A DNA stretch of 64,000 bases, from positions 682,001 to 746,000 of the forward strand of contig NZ_CP011505.1 of NCBI RefSeq assembly GCF_001028665.1, written 5' to 3'. The notes below the pieces were generated by a model. That model was given only the letters and a program-made list of their open reading frames with translations, ran no database searches and had not been told where the DNA came from. Made by a program: the position numbers and the translations under genes. This DNA comes from Burkholderia pyrrocinia. GTDB taxonomy: Bacteria; Pseudomonadota; Gammaproteobacteria; Burkholderiales; Burkholderiaceae. Shown here one piece after another: positions 27,287 through 36,641 of this stretch; within the stretch, counting starts at the first letter, position 1; each line of letters starts with the position of its first letter.

Positions 27287-28251
27287 CAGTGTGCTCCCGC
27301 GGCAGCGGCCGCGCCCTTGCGGCGGCCGCGATGCGGCAAGCCGTCGATCAACAGGTTGACGCCCACCGTCAGGATCGCGATCGCGACCGCGGGCATGATC
27401 GCGACGGCCGAGCCGTCGCCGAGGCTGGCGATGTTCTCGCGCACGAGCGAGCCGAGGTCCGCGTACGGCGGCTGCACGCCGAGCCCGAGGAAGCTCAGGC
27501 CGCTCAGCAGCAGCACGACGAACGTGAAGCGCAGGCCCGTGTCGGCGAGCATCGGGTGAATCATGTTCGGCAGCATCTCGACGCACGCGATGTACAACGC
27601 ACTCTCGCCGCGCGCTCGTGCGACCTGCACGAATTCGAGCGTGCTGATGTTGACCGCCAGCGCACGGGCAATCCGGTACGAGCCCGGCATGTAGCTGATC
27701 GCGGCCGTCACGATCAGCAGCGGCAGCGACGAGCCGAACGCGGCGACGATCATCAGCGCGAACATCTTCGACGGGATCGACGTGAGCGCATCGAGCACGC
27801 GGCTCATGGTCTCGTCGACCACGCGGCCCGACACCGTCGCGAGCAGCCCGAGCGTCGTGCCGGTCAGCGCGGCGAGCAGCACCGCGGCGAGCGCGAGCAG
27901 CACGGTCAGCCGCGTGCCGAACAGGATCCGGCTCAGCATGTCGCGGCCGAGGAAGTCCGAGCCGAACGGCAGCTTCGCGCTGAACGGCGCAAATACGTCG
28001 GGTGTCACGATCGTGCCGACTTCATGCGGCGCGAGGAGCGGCGCGAACACCGCGATGAACAGCATCAGGCTGGCCATCGACAGGCCGATCCAGCCGCCGG
28101 TGGTCAGGGCCGGGCGCATCGCGCGGCGCTTGCGCGGCTGTTCGGGGGAAGGTGCGGCAGGCGGCGTGTCGCCCCACGACGGGCGCGGATCGCCGGGCGG
28201 CGGCAGCGCGCTGCTGCGTTGTACGGGTTCGGTCGGGTGCATGTTCGGCAT
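27286..28251 (-). CDS. ABC transporter permease, DppC-like
   Basis: 321 aa inner-membrane protein. A proline-rich cytoplasmic N-terminus of about 45 residues precedes the first helix. The EAA-type loop is VARARGESALYIACVEMLPN. LPFGSDFLGRDMLSRILFG is the usual DppC periplasmic signature. It overlaps the ATPase gene downstream and follows the other permease by about 20 bases. Confidence 0.92.
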   Translation of the reverse strand: MPNMHPTEPVQRSSALPPPGDPRPSWGDTPPAAPSPEQPRKRRAMRPALTTGGWIGLSMASLMLFIAVFAPLLAPHEVGTIVTPDVFAPFSAKLPFGSDFLGRDMLSRILFGTRLTVLLALAAVLLAALTGTTLGLLATVSGRVVDETMSRVLDALTSIPSKMFALMIVAAFGSSLPLLIVTAAISYMPGSYRIARALAVNISTLEFVQVARARGESALYIACVEMLPNMIHPMLADTGLRFTFVVLLLSGLSFLGLGVQPPYADLGSLVRENIASLGDGSAVAIMPAVAIAILTVGVNLLIDGLPHRGRRKGAAAAAGAH

Positions 28252-28272
28252 CTCGGGAGAAGGACGGGACGG

Positions 28273-29226
28273 TCAGGTCCGCAACCTCGGGTTCGACACG
28301 ATCGAGCACAGGTCGGCGAACAGCACGAGCGTCAGGTAGGCCACGCAGAAGATCAGCGTGCACGCCTGCACCAACGGGAAGTCGCGGTTGCCGACCGCAT
28401 CGACCATCAGGCTGGCGAGGCCCGGATAGTTGAAGATCGTCTCGACGACGATCACGCCGCCGAGCAGGTACGACAGGCTCAGTGCGATCGCATTGGCGAT
28501 CGGCCCGATCGCGTTCGGCAGCGCATGGCGCAGCACCACGCGCGCGGGGCTCGCGCCCTTGAGCACGGCCATCTCGACATACGACGCGCTCAGTTGCTCG
28601 ATGACCGCCGCGCGCGTCATCCGTGCCATCTGCGCGATCACGACCGCGCAGAGCGTCAGCACCGGCATCGCATACGCGCGCAGGAAATCGTGGACGCTTT
28701 CGATCGGCCCGCTGTACGACAGCGCGGACAGCCAGTGCAGCTTCACCGCCAGCACGAGCACGGCGACCGTCGCGATCAGGAATTCCGGCGTCGCGACGAG
28801 CGACAGCGTGCCGAGGCTGATCGCGCGGTCGATCGCCGACTCGCGCTTGACCGCCGCGAGGATGCCGAGCACCAGTGCGATCGGCACCGACACGCAGGTC
28901 GTGATCGCCGCGAGCGTCAGCGATTTCGGCAGGCGTCCGCCGATCATGTCGGACACCGGCATGTCGCTCGACAGCGAGCGGCCGAAGTCGCCGTGCAGCA
29001 GGCTCGCGAGCCAGTGCACGTAGCGCACGTGGGCCGGCATGTCGAGGCCGAACTGCTGGCGCAGCGCGGCCACCGTTTCCGGCGTCGCGGACTGGCCGAG
29101 CGCGGCCTGGGCGGCATCGCCGGGCAGCAGGTTCGTGATCGCGAAGATGATCACGGACACGATCAGCAGCGTCAGCGCGGTGACCGCGATGCGGCGGCCG
29201 ATCAGTCCGAGCAGGATGCGGTTCAT
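28273..29226 (-). CDS. ABC transporter permease, DppB-like
   Basis: 317 aa, six predicted helices. The opening RRIAVTALTLLIVSVIIFAI and TNLLPGDAAQAALG, followed by LRQQFGLDMPAHVRYVHWL, are typical of DppB/OppB. The EAA loop lies around VLKGASPARVVLRHALPNAI. GGAGG eight bases upstream fixes the start at 29226. Confidence 0.92.
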   Translation of the reverse strand: MNRILLGLIGRRIAVTALTLLIVSVIIFAITNLLPGDAAQAALGQSATPETVAALRQQFGLDMPAHVRYVHWLASLLHGDFGRSLSSDMPVSDMIGGRLPKSLTLAAITTCVSVPIALVLGILAAVKRESAIDRAISLGTLSLVATPEFLIATVAVLVLAVKLHWLSALSYSGPIESVHDFLRAYAMPVLTLCAVVIAQMARMTRAAVIEQLSASYVEMAVLKGASPARVVLRHALPNAIGPIANAIALSLSYLLGGVIVVETIFNYPGLASLMVDAVGNRDFPLVQACTLIFCVAYLTLVLFADLCSIVSNPRLRT

Positions 29227-29305
29227 CGCGCGGCCCTCCGGGAAAGTGTGAGCGTGTCCGGCGCGGCAACCCGCACCGGCCACGCGGCGGCGGCGGGCAA
29301 CGGCG

Positions 29306-30892
29306 TCACGCGTTCCACCACACGTGCTCGGCGAACATGAAGCCCATCATCCCGCCCGTCGGGATCGAACCCAGGCCGCCGAGGCGCTTGTCGTAGCCGT
29401 CGAGGAAGCTGATGAACGCCGGGATGCCGACCCTGCCCTGCTGCGCGACGATCGCCTGCATCTCGCCGTACATCTGCTTGCGCTTCGCATCGTCGGTCTC
29501 GGAACGCGCGGCCAGCAGCAGCTGATCGAACTTCGCGTTCTTCCAGCCCGACTCGTTCCACGGCGCATCCGACTTGAAGAACTGCGTGAACAGCACGTCG
29601 GCGCTCGAGCGCGGATTGATGTTGCCGAAGCCGAGCGGATGCTTCATCCAGTGGTTCGACCAGTAGCCGTCGGCCGACACGCGGTTCACCTGCAGGTTCA
29701 GTCCGATCTTCTGGCCGGCCTGCTGCAGCAGCACGGCCATCTCGATCGAGCCGTTCGCGTCCGACGTCGCGTAGATCGGCGGCAGCGCGACACCCAGCGC
29801 GCCCGCCTTCTGGAACAGGAATTTCGCCTTGTCCGGATCGTGCGGCCGTTGCGGCAGCGACGCGTTGAAGTAGCGATGGCCCGGCGGAATCGGCTGATCG
29901 TTGCCGATCACCGCGTAACCGCGGAACACCGCCGAGCGGATCTGCTCGCGGTCGAACAGGTACTTCATCCCCTCGACGAAATCCGGGTTGGCGGTCAGCG
30001 GGCTTTCGCTGCGCATGATGAGGTCGGTATAGAGCCCCGACTTGGTTTCCTTGAGCGCATAGCCGGGCGTCGACGCGACACGCTGCGTCGAGCGCGGGTC
30101 GACCGCGTTCACGAGGTGCACGTCGCCCGACAGCAGCGCGTTCAGGCGCGCGGCGCTGTCGCTGATGCCGATCAGCTCGATCTCGTCGAGATACGGCATC
30201 CCCGGCTTGAAGTAGCTGTCGTTGCGCACGCCAACCGTCGACACGCCCGGCTTGAACGTCTTCAGCTTGTACGGGCCGCAGCCGATGCCGGTCGTGAAGT
30301 CGGTCGTGCCGTCCTTGACGATCACGAGCTGCGGCGTCGCGAGGATCACCGGCAGGTCCGCGTTCGCGCTGGCGAGCGTGAGCGTGACTTCGTCGGGCCC
30401 GGTCGCCTTCGCGTCGGTGAACTGGTCGGCGATCGTCTTGACCTTCGACGCCGTGGCCGCGTTCTTGTGGCGCAGCAGCGAGAACACGACGTCGGCCGGG
30501 CCGACCGTCTTGCCGTCGTGGAACGTGACGCCCTTGCGCAGCTTGATGACCCAGGTCTTCGCGTCGCTCGTCCGCAGCGACTCGGCCAGGTTCATCTGCG
30601 GCGTCAGGCTGGCATCCAGCTGCGTGAGGCCGCTGTAGAACATGAAGAAGCGGATGTAGTCGGCGCCCGTCGAGCCCTTGGCCGGGTCGAGCGTGTCGGC
30701 CGTCGAGCTGGATTCATTGGCCACGCGGATCTTGCCGCCGCGCTTCGGCGCGGGCGCGGCGAACGCCGGGTGCGCGCCCATCAGCAGTCCGCCGGCGCCG
30801 GTGGCTATCATGCCGCCCGCCGCCATGATCCGCATCATGTCGCGGCGCGTGAAGCCGCGGTGATCTCCGCCGTTGTCGATATCGTCGCTCAT
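29306..30892 (-). CDS. ABC transporter substrate-binding protein (SBP_bac_5), Tat-exported
   Basis: 528 aa periplasmic binding protein of the peptide/opine/nickel family. The signal sequence has a twin-arginine motif, TRRDMM (residues 15-20), followed by a hydrophobic stretch and AFA-A, so it is likely exported folded by Tat, unusual for this family but known in Burkholderia. Family marks include LRKGVTFHDGKTVGPADVVF. First gene of the importer operon, with AGGAG upstream. Nearby amine and amino-acid genes suggest an opine- or peptide-like substrate. Confidence 0.92.
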   Translation of the reverse strand: MSDDIDNGGDHRGFTRRDMMRIMAAGGMIATGAGGLLMGAHPAFAAPAPKRGGKIRVANESSSTADTLDPAKGSTGADYIRFFMFYSGLTQLDASLTPQMNLAESLRTSDAKTWVIKLRKGVTFHDGKTVGPADVVFSLLRHKNAATASKVKTIADQFTDAKATGPDEVTLTLASANADLPVILATPQLVIVKDGTTDFTTGIGCGPYKLKTFKPGVSTVGVRNDSYFKPGMPYLDEIELIGISDSAARLNALLSGDVHLVNAVDPRSTQRVASTPGYALKETKSGLYTDLIMRSESPLTANPDFVEGMKYLFDREQIRSAVFRGYAVIGNDQPIPPGHRYFNASLPQRPHDPDKAKFLFQKAGALGVALPPIYATSDANGSIEMAVLLQQAGQKIGLNLQVNRVSADGYWSNHWMKHPLGFGNINPRSSADVLFTQFFKSDAPWNESGWKNAKFDQLLLAARSETDDAKRKQMYGEMQAIVAQQGRVGIPAFISFLDGYDKRLGGLGSIPTGGMMGFMFAEHVWWNA

Positions 30893-31388
30893 CCGAACTG
30901 CTCCTGACTGTGGAAAGTGGGTCCTGGGATCCAGCGTGGTTCGAGATTCCCGCCGCGCCCGCCTGCTGGTAGCGAGTGCAACGTCGTACGCATTGAGTTC
31001 ATTTAAGCACCGCCAAAATGGCGGTTATCGCGATTCGGGGCGCCTGCACGACACGATTCGACCGTTTTGGGCCGGCCGCGCAGCATGATTAGCTGCGCGC
31101 TCGCGTGTGCCGCCGCACCTTCCTGCTCAACTCGCGACAGATGCGTGACAAAGGGAATCGTAAAGCGGCGTCCACCGCAGATTTCACCGACAAAATTGCC
31201 CGTTCGGCATCCGAAACGCGTTCGGCGGCCTCAAACCGCATGTTGTGCGTCGATTGCGCGCTCACGGGCCGGCGCGGGTCGAAACGAGCGAAACGTCCTG
31301 GTCGCCGGCCGCGCGCGCATGCGACAGCGAGCCGCCCTCGCAGCCGCTGCGCCGGGGCGCTTTCCCATCACCTCCAGGACACCCACGC
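30893..31388. promoter_or_regulatory. Divergent promoter region, importer operon versus cupin
   Basis: About 500 bases without a convincing gene. It contains the 17-bp inverted repeat at 31009-31025 and a locally AT-richer stretch at 30990-31050, the best place for the importer promoter (leftward). Confidence 0.5.
31009..31025. promoter_or_regulatory. Inverted repeat upstream of the ABC importer, possible operator
   Basis: ACCGCCA-AAA-TGGCGGT is a perfect 7-bp inverted repeat about 117 bases upstream of the binding-protein start. It is a plausible repressor site or small hairpin; no dedicated regulator gene is adjacent. Confidence 0.45.
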
Positions 31389-31733
31389 ATGAAAGTTCAG
31401 AAGATTTCCCGCTCCGTCGACACCGCGTTGCCCGAAGACTGGGGCACGGCCGGATTGCCCGGCACCGAGCCCGCCCGCGTGTCGGGCCGCCAGGTCGTGA
31501 TCCCGGGCAGCGAGGCATTCGACACCGGCGTGTTCGAATGCACGCCGGGCACTTACCGGCGCGGCGTGAAGGAAGCGGAGGTGATGCATTTCCTCGCAGG
31601 CGCCGGCACGTTTGCGCCGGACGGCGAGGAAGCGATCGAGTTCGGCGCGGGCGACACGTTGTTCTTTGCCGCGAACACCGAAGGGCTGTGGGACGTGCGC
31701 GAGACGATGCGCAAGGTGTATGTGATTTTCTGA
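31389..31733 (+). CDS. Small cupin protein (Cupin_3/DUF861-like)
   Basis: 114 aa. It shows FECTPGTYRRGVKEAEVMHF, then LAGAGTFAPDGEEAIEFGAG and FFAANTEGLWDVRETMRK, as in DUF861 proteins found beside amine and opine genes. The usual metal histidines are partly replaced (EVMHF, no second His), so it may not bind metal in the standard way. It is divergent from the importer operon. The function is unknown. Confidence 0.72.
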   Translation: MKVQKISRSVDTALPEDWGTAGLPGTEPARVSGRQVVIPGSEAFDTGVFECTPGTYRRGVKEAEVMHFLAGAGTFAPDGEEAIEFGAGDTLFFAANTEGLWDVRETMRKVYVIF

Positions 31734-31738
31734 CTCGG

Positions 31739-31766
31739 GCGGGCCGCGCATGCGCGCCGCGCCCGC
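31739..31766 (+). terminator. Hairpin between convergent cupin and chemoreceptor genes
   Basis: GCGGGC (31739-31744) pairs with GCCCGC (31761-31766) around an inner GCGCATGCGC palindrome, followed by TTTCCC on the plus strand. It lies just after the cupin stop and before the end of the chemoreceptor gene, so it may serve as terminator for the cupin. Confidence 0.45.
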
Positions 31767-31787
31767 TTTCCCTCCCGGGCAGGCCGC

Positions 31788-33326
31788 TCAGCCGGCCAGC
31801 CGGAACACTGCTACCGCGGACCTCAACCGTGCCGCCTGTTCATCCAGCGACGAAGCCGCAGCGGCAGCCTGCTCGACGAGCGCGGCGTTCTGCTGCGTGA
31901 CTTCATCCATTTGCGCCACCGCCTTGCCGACCTGTTCGATGCCGGTACTTTGCTCGGCCGAGGCCGTGGAGATCTCGCCCATGATGTCGGCAACCCGGTC
32001 GATCGAGCGAACGATCTCCGTCATGCGCGCCCCCGCCGCCTCGACGAGCCGGCTGCCGCTGCCGACCTTCTCGACCGACACCCCGATCAGCCCCTTGATG
32101 TCCTTCGCCGCCGCGGCGCTGCGCTGGGCGAGCGAGCGGACCTCCGACGCCACGACCGCGAACCCGCGCCCTTCCTCGCCGGCTCGCGCCGCTTCGACGG
32201 CCGCGTTGAGCGCAAGAATGTTGGTCTGGAACGCGATGCTTTCGATCACGACGGTAATGTCGGCGATCCGCACCGACTCGTCCGAAATCTGCCGCATCGT
32301 TTCGACGACTTCCTGCACCGCGGCCCCGCCGAGTTCGGTCGCCTCCTTGGCCGTGGTGACGAGCACGTTGGCCTGACGCGCATTCTCGGCATTCTGTCGG
32401 ACCGTCGACGTGATCTGCTCCATGCTGGCGGCCGTTTCCTGCAGCGACGCGGCCTGTTCCTCCGTGCGTTGCGACAGGTCCAGGTTGCCTTGCGCGATCT
32501 CGCCGGTGCCGACGGCAATCGAGTGCGTCGTGGTCTGGATTTCGGCGATGGTCTCGGTCAGGCGCGCCTTCATTTCGCCGAGCGCCGCGAGCAGGCTGCC
32601 CGGCGCGGCCGTTGCCGCATCGAACTCGACGTCCAGTTCGCCGGCGGCGATGCGCGCGGCGATATGCGTCGCGTGCGCCGGCTCGCCGCCGAGCGTGCGC
32701 CTGACGCTGCGCAGGACGCCCCATGCGATTGCCGCCAGCGTCGCGGCGATGACGAGCGCAATCGCGCCCAGCACCATCGCGAGCCGCGTGAAGGCCGCGT
32801 CGATATCGTCGTAAAAGAACCCCGTGCCGATCCACCAGTTCCAGTCCGGAATGGCGACCACGCCCTGGAGTTTCGGCACCGCATCCGCGTCGGGGCTGCG
32901 CTTGACCAGCACGTCGACGAGCGCGAAATGCGCCGCCGCCATCCCGGCGCGGTAAGCCTCGCTATCGGTCAGGCCGTCGGTCGTGCGATTCCCCTTGGCC
33001 CGGGTGCCGATGAATTTCGCGTTCGGATGAACCAGGTTGACGCCGTCGGCAGTCGTGACCCAGTAGTAGCTTTTCGTATCCGCGTTGAGCGCCGACAGCG
33101 CGGCTTTTGCCTGCTGCTGGGCCTGATCCGCCGTGAGCGTGCCGCTCGCCTGCAACGCGCGGTACGAATTGACCAGATGTTCGGCCTTCGTCAAAAGAAT
33201 GACGATCTCTTCGCGACGGCTGTCGATCAGCGCGCCGCGCAGCGTGTGCAGCGACATGGCGGCAAGCAATACGACACCGAGCAGGGCGGCTGCGACGAGC
33301 ATCAGCAGTTTCGTGGACAACTTCAT
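31788..33326 (-). CDS. Methyl-accepting chemotaxis protein with single-Cache sensor
   Basis: 512 aa. An N-terminal membrane helix (about 8-28) precedes a periplasmic sCache_2-like domain (about 35-185, with [19 protein letters not shown]). A second helix lies at about 190-210, then HAMP and a long signalling coiled coil. The tip is [20 protein letters not shown]. There is no C-terminal NWETF-type methyltransferase tether; it ends VFRLAG. GAGG precedes the start at 33326, and a sigma-28-like promoter is just upstream (33361-33387). Single-Cache domains of this type often sense small organic acids. Confidence 0.92.
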   Translation of the reverse strand: MKLSTKLLMLVAAALLGVVLLAAMSLHTLRGALIDSRREEIVILLTKAEHLVNSYRALQASGTLTADQAQQQAKAALSALNADTKSYYWVTTADGVNLVHPNAKFIGTRAKGNRTTDGLTDSEAYRAGMAAAHFALVDVLVKRSPDADAVPKLQGVVAIPDWNWWIGTGFFYDDIDAAFTRLAMVLGAIALVIAATLAAIAWGVLRSVRRTLGGEPAHATHIAARIAAGELDVEFDAATAAPGSLLAALGEMKARLTETIAEIQTTTHSIAVGTGEIAQGNLDLSQRTEEQAASLQETAASMEQITSTVRQNAENARQANVLVTTAKEATELGGAAVQEVVETMRQISDESVRIADITVVIESIAFQTNILALNAAVEAARAGEEGRGFAVVASEVRSLAQRSAAAAKDIKGLIGVSVEKVGSGSRLVEAAGARMTEIVRSIDRVADIMGEISTASAEQSTGIEQVGKAVAQMDEVTQQNAALVEQAAAAASSLDEQAARLRSAVAVFRLAG

Positions 33327-33360
33327 GCGGGAGCCTCGCGATATTAACCATTCGGTACAG

Positions 33361-33387
33361 ATATCGGCGCTGGCGGCTCCACCTTGA
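33361..33387 (-). promoter_or_regulatory. Candidate sigma-28 (FliA) promoter of the first chemoreceptor
   Basis: On the minus strand TCAAGGTG, 11 bases, then GCCGATAT. This fits the FliA pattern (TAAAGTTT-N11-GCCGATAA; TCAAG is common in beta-proteobacteria). The -10 element is about 35 bases upstream of the start at 33326. Confidence 0.65.
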
Positions 33388-33535
33388 ATGTCACTGCATC
33401 GGTATTTACCCTCGATTCGTGCGCTGATCGTACGCACCCGAGCGAACGGCCGGGCCGGCCGCTCACTGGATTCGCCCGGGCGTGCCCGAGCGGCGGCGCG
33501 ACGCACGACACGTGCGCGCGCCGCCGACGCGGCGC

Positions 33536-34204
33536 TTACAGGCCGAGCTGCGTCGCGAGATCGCCGATGTCGGACACTTCCGTGTAGTTGTAGTACGGCG
33601 TGCCCGGCTCGTGGCCGCGATTGACGAACGCCTTGTGCTTGATCCCGAGATCCTCGGCCGTCATCAGGTCGTAGCGCAGGCTCGACGACACGTGCAGCAC
33701 GTCCTGCGGCTGGCAGCCGAGCTTGTCGAACATGTACTCGAAGCCCTGCATGCGCGGCTTGTACGACTGCGCCTGCTGCGCGGTGAACACCGCGTGGAAC
33801 GGCGCGCCGAGCTTGTCGACGTTGCTCATGATCTGGTCGTCCGACGCGTTCGACAGGATCACCAGCTTGTACTTCTTCGCGAGCCGCGACAGGCCGGCCG
33901 GCACGTCCGGATGCGGGCCCCAGGTCGGGACCGCGAGATAGAAGCGCTCGGCTTCGGCTTCGTCGAACTTCACGCCGAGCCTGTTGCAGGTGCGGCGGAT
34001 CGCGTTGACGACCACGTCGCGATACGGCTTCCACGCGCCGAGCACCTCGTCGAGGCGATAGCCGGCGAACACACGCACGAATTCCTCGAGATCGACCGGC
34101 GACAGCCGGTCGGCGTAAATCTCGCGCGCCATGTCGCCCATCCGGAAGCGGGTCAGCGTGCCATAGCAGTCGAACGTGATGAATTTCGGTTCAAATTGAA
34201 TCAT
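33536..34204 (-). CDS. Haloacid dehalogenase type II (HAD superfamily)
   Basis: 222 aa. Nucleophile D12 lies in [10 protein letters not shown], the second motif is VILSNASDD, the lysine is in [16 protein letters not shown], and the last motif is [17 protein letters not shown]. These match L-2-haloacid dehalogenases, which hydrolyse 2-haloalkanoates to 2-hydroxyacids, though many close relatives are uncharacterised. AGGA precedes the start at 34204. It is divergent from the GNAT-dehydrogenase-aminotransferase genes, and a 2-hydroxyacid dehydrogenase is encoded within 2 kb. Confidence 0.88.
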   Translation of the reverse strand: MIQFEPKFITFDCYGTLTRFRMGDMAREIYADRLSPVDLEEFVRVFAGYRLDEVLGAWKPYRDVVVNAIRRTCNRLGVKFDEAEAERFYLAVPTWGPHPDVPAGLSRLAKKYKLVILSNASDDQIMSNVDKLGAPFHAVFTAQQAQSYKPRMQGFEYMFDKLGCQPQDVLHVSSSLRYDLMTAEDLGIKHKAFVNRGHEPGTPYYNYTEVSDIGDLATQLGL

Positions 34205-34680
34205 GGTGACGTCCTGTCGGTGTGAAGCCCCGGCAGGGCCGGGGACGGGCTGGGTTGAACACAATTGAATCAGGGCAATAAATCCTTCGCGCATCGTTCG
34301 GCGCCGCTCGAAACGCACGATCGCCGCGTGTTGCGGGGCCTGCACGGCACGAACTGCGGCGCGATCCCGGCGCGGCGCGCGCCGGCCGGCCGACGGGATC
34401 GCCGAAGCGGCAACGCGCCGCTCGTGCACACTTGCCATGCGATCCCGCCGGGCGGCGAGCGCGCCGCGCTGCTTCAATCGTACGGGCGTTCCCGTAGCAG
34501 ATGCTGCCGGATTGACCACCCGCGCCGGCACGGAACGCGCGTTGCGTCGCGCCGTTCGAACCGGTTTGCGTCGATTTCGCGCGACGGGCCGCCGCCGCCG
34601 AAAAACAGGCGAATCGTCCTATCCGCACCGCGCCGGCGCTGGCAGAGTGGGGCGTCATTCCTACCGATCCGGAGTCCGGC
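34205..34680. promoter_or_regulatory. Divergent promoter region, HAD versus GNAT genes
   Basis: About 475 bases with no credible gene. The segment next to the HAD gene (34185-34290) is AT-richer. An inverted repeat TACGGG-CGTT-CCCGTA lies at 34481-34496, about 185 bases before the GNAT start. It presumably carries promoters for both directions. Confidence 0.45.
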
Positions 34681-35541
34681 GTGGCCGACCTCAATTCTTC
34701 CCGCACGCTTACCTATCGTCCGTTCGCCGAAAGCGACCTGCCCGCCGCCCATCGGCTGTCGGAAGCGTTCAACTGGCCGCATCGGGTCGACGACTGGCGC
34801 TTCGTGCTGCAGCTCGGCAGCGGCTTCGTCGCCGAAGACGAGACCGGCGTCGTCGGCACCGCGCTCGGCTGGCGCTTCGGCGAATCGCATGCATCGCTCG
34901 GCATGGTGATCGTGTCGCCCGAGCGCCACGGCCGCGGCATCGGCCGCGAACTCCTCGCGCGGCTCGTCGACGGCTTCGGCACGCGCACGGTATTCCTGCA
35001 TGCGACGCCGGCCGGCGAGCCGCTGTACGCGAAGTTCGGCTTCCACGCGATCGGCACGATCGACCAGCACCAGGGCACCGTGTTCCAGCCGCCGCTGATC
35101 TCGCTGCCGCCCGGCGAACGGCTGCGGCCGCTCGGCACGAACGACGGCCCGCGACTCGCGGCGCTCGCGTCGCGCGCGGCCGGCTATCCGCGCGACGCGG
35201 CGACCGAGGCGCTGCTCGACGTCGCCAACGGGATCGCGCTCGACCGCGACGGCGAACTGCTCGGCTTCGCGCTGTTCCGCCGGTTCGGCCGCGGCCATGC
35301 GATCGGCCCGGTGATCGCGCCGGACGCGCTGCGCGCGCAGGCGCTCATCAGCCACTGGCTCGCGCTGCACGAGGGCATGTTCGTGCGGCTCGACGTGCCG
35401 GGCGACAGCGGCCTGTCCGACTGGCTGCAGGGGCTCGGGTTGCCGCGCGTCGACACGGTCGTCGCGATGGTGCGCGGCGACGCGCCCGCGCGCGACCCGG
35501 CGCTGCGTGCGTTCGCGATCGTGAACCAGGCGCTCGGCTGA
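34681..35541 (+). CDS. Double-GNAT N-acetyltransferase, paralogue of 17230-18114
   Basis: 286 aa with GTG start and GGAG seven bases upstream. The first GNAT domain has RHGRGIGRELLARLVDGFG and FLHATPAGEPLYAKFGF; the second (YitH-like) has GFALFRRFGRGHAIGPVIAP. It shares architecture and several blocks with the GNAT at the end of the bicupin/oxidase operon. It is followed after 12 bases by the 2-hydroxyacid dehydrogenase gene. The substrate is unknown; association with two separate nitrogen-compound clusters hints at an amine or amino acid. Confidence 0.85.
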   Translation: MADLNSSRTLTYRPFAESDLPAAHRLSEAFNWPHRVDDWRFVLQLGSGFVAEDETGVVGTALGWRFGESHASLGMVIVSPERHGRGIGRELLARLVDGFGTRTVFLHATPAGEPLYAKFGFHAIGTIDQHQGTVFQPPLISLPPGERLRPLGTNDGPRLAALASRAAGYPRDAATEALLDVANGIALDRDGELLGFALFRRFGRGHAIGPVIAPDALRAQALISHWLALHEGMFVRLDVPGDSGLSDWLQGLGLPRVDTVVAMVRGDAPARDPALRAFAIVNQALG

Positions 35542-35553
35542 GCGACGCGGGCC

Positions 35554-36480
35554 ATGAGCTTCGTCTACAAGGCCGACCCGGTGCGCGGCGCGTTATGGGC
35601 GCGCCGCTTCGCGCAACAGGCGCCCGACCTCGCGTTCCGGATCTGGCCGGACATCGGCGATCCGCACGCGGTGCGCTACCTCGCCGCGTGGCAGCCGCCC
35701 GACGATCCGGTCGCGCTGCTGCCGAACCTCGAGATCGTGTTCTCCGTCGGCGCCGGCATCGACCAGTTCGACCTGTCGCGCGTGCCTGCGCACATCCCGG
35801 TCGTGCGGATGATCGAGCCCGGCATCGTCGACGGCATGGTCGAGTATGTGACGCAGGCCGTGCTGACGATCCATCGCGACCTGTTCGACTACGCGGCGCA
35901 GCAACGCACGCAGGTCTGGCACGAGCGGCCGGTGCGCGCGGCCGCGTCGCGCCGCGTCGGCGTGCTCGGGCTCGGCACGCTCGGCCAGGCCGTGCTCGAC
36001 ATGCTGCGGCGCTTCGGCTTCCCGTGCGCCGGCTGGAGCCGCACGCCGCGCACGCTCGACGGCGTCGAGTGCCATGCGGGCGATGCGGCGCTGGAAGCGT
36101 TTCTCGCGCGCACCGACATCCTGATCTGCCTGCTGCCGCTCACGGACGACACGCGCGGGCTGCTCGGCGCGCGCGTGTTCGACGCGCTGCCGGCCGGCGC
36201 GTCGCTCGTGCAGGTCGGCCGCGGCCCGCAGCTCGACGCGGCCGCGCTGCTCGCGGCGCTCGACAGCGGCCGGCTCGACAGCGCGATCCTCGACGTGACG
36301 GAGCCCGAACCGTTGCCGGCCGGCCACCCGTTCTGGACCCATCCGCGCATCCGGATCACGCCGCACATCGCCAGCGCGACGCGGCCCGACACCGCCGTCG
36401 ATGCCGTGCTGGCGAACCTCGCGCGCCATCGCGCGGGGCAGCCGATGATCGGCGTCGTCGATCGCGCGCGCGGCTACTGA
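35554..36480 (+). CDS. D-2-hydroxyacid dehydrogenase (GhrA-like, glyoxylate/hydroxypyruvate type)
   Basis: 308 aa. The Rossmann motif is RVGVLGLGTLGQAVLDMLRR. The catalytic triad lies in VQVGRGPQLD (Arg), LDVTEPEPLP (Glu) and RITPHIAS (His). The start at 35554 follows the GNAT stop by 12 bases, so the two are probably co-transcribed. GhrA-type enzymes reduce glyoxylate or other 2-oxoacids with NADPH. Here it may handle a 2-oxoacid made by transamination or a 2-hydroxyacid made by the divergent HAD enzyme. Confidence 0.88.
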   Translation: MSFVYKADPVRGALWARRFAQQAPDLAFRIWPDIGDPHAVRYLAAWQPPDDPVALLPNLEIVFSVGAGIDQFDLSRVPAHIPVVRMIEPGIVDGMVEYVTQAVLTIHRDLFDYAAQQRTQVWHERPVRAAASRRVGVLGLGTLGQAVLDMLRRFGFPCAGWSRTPRTLDGVECHAGDAALEAFLARTDILICLLPLTDDTRGLLGARVFDALPAGASLVQVGRGPQLDAAALLAALDSGRLDSAILDVTEPEPLPAGHPFWTHPRIRITPHIASATRPDTAVDAVLANLARHRAGQPMIGVVDRARGY

Positions 36481-36577
36481 CCGCTCATCCGCACCGGCGC
36501 GCGGGCGCAGCAGAAAATGCCGAAGCGCGCCGTGCAAACGCCGCGCCCGTACGTTTCAGCCGGCAAATTGAAGGCAC

Positions 36578-36592
36578 GCGAGAATTTCTCGC
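36578..36592. promoter_or_regulatory. 15-bp palindrome upstream of the aminotransferase, possible Lrp/AsnC site
   Basis: GCGAGAA-T-TTCTCGC is perfectly palindromic and has the AGAATTTCT core seen in many Lrp/AsnC sites. It ends 50 bases before the aminotransferase start. An Lrp/AsnC gene lies just downstream, so local control is a reasonable guess. Confidence 0.55.
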
Positions 36593-36641
36593 TCGTTAGG
36601 ATGACTCCATCGCTGACACCCGACGAGAGTCCCGCCCTGCC

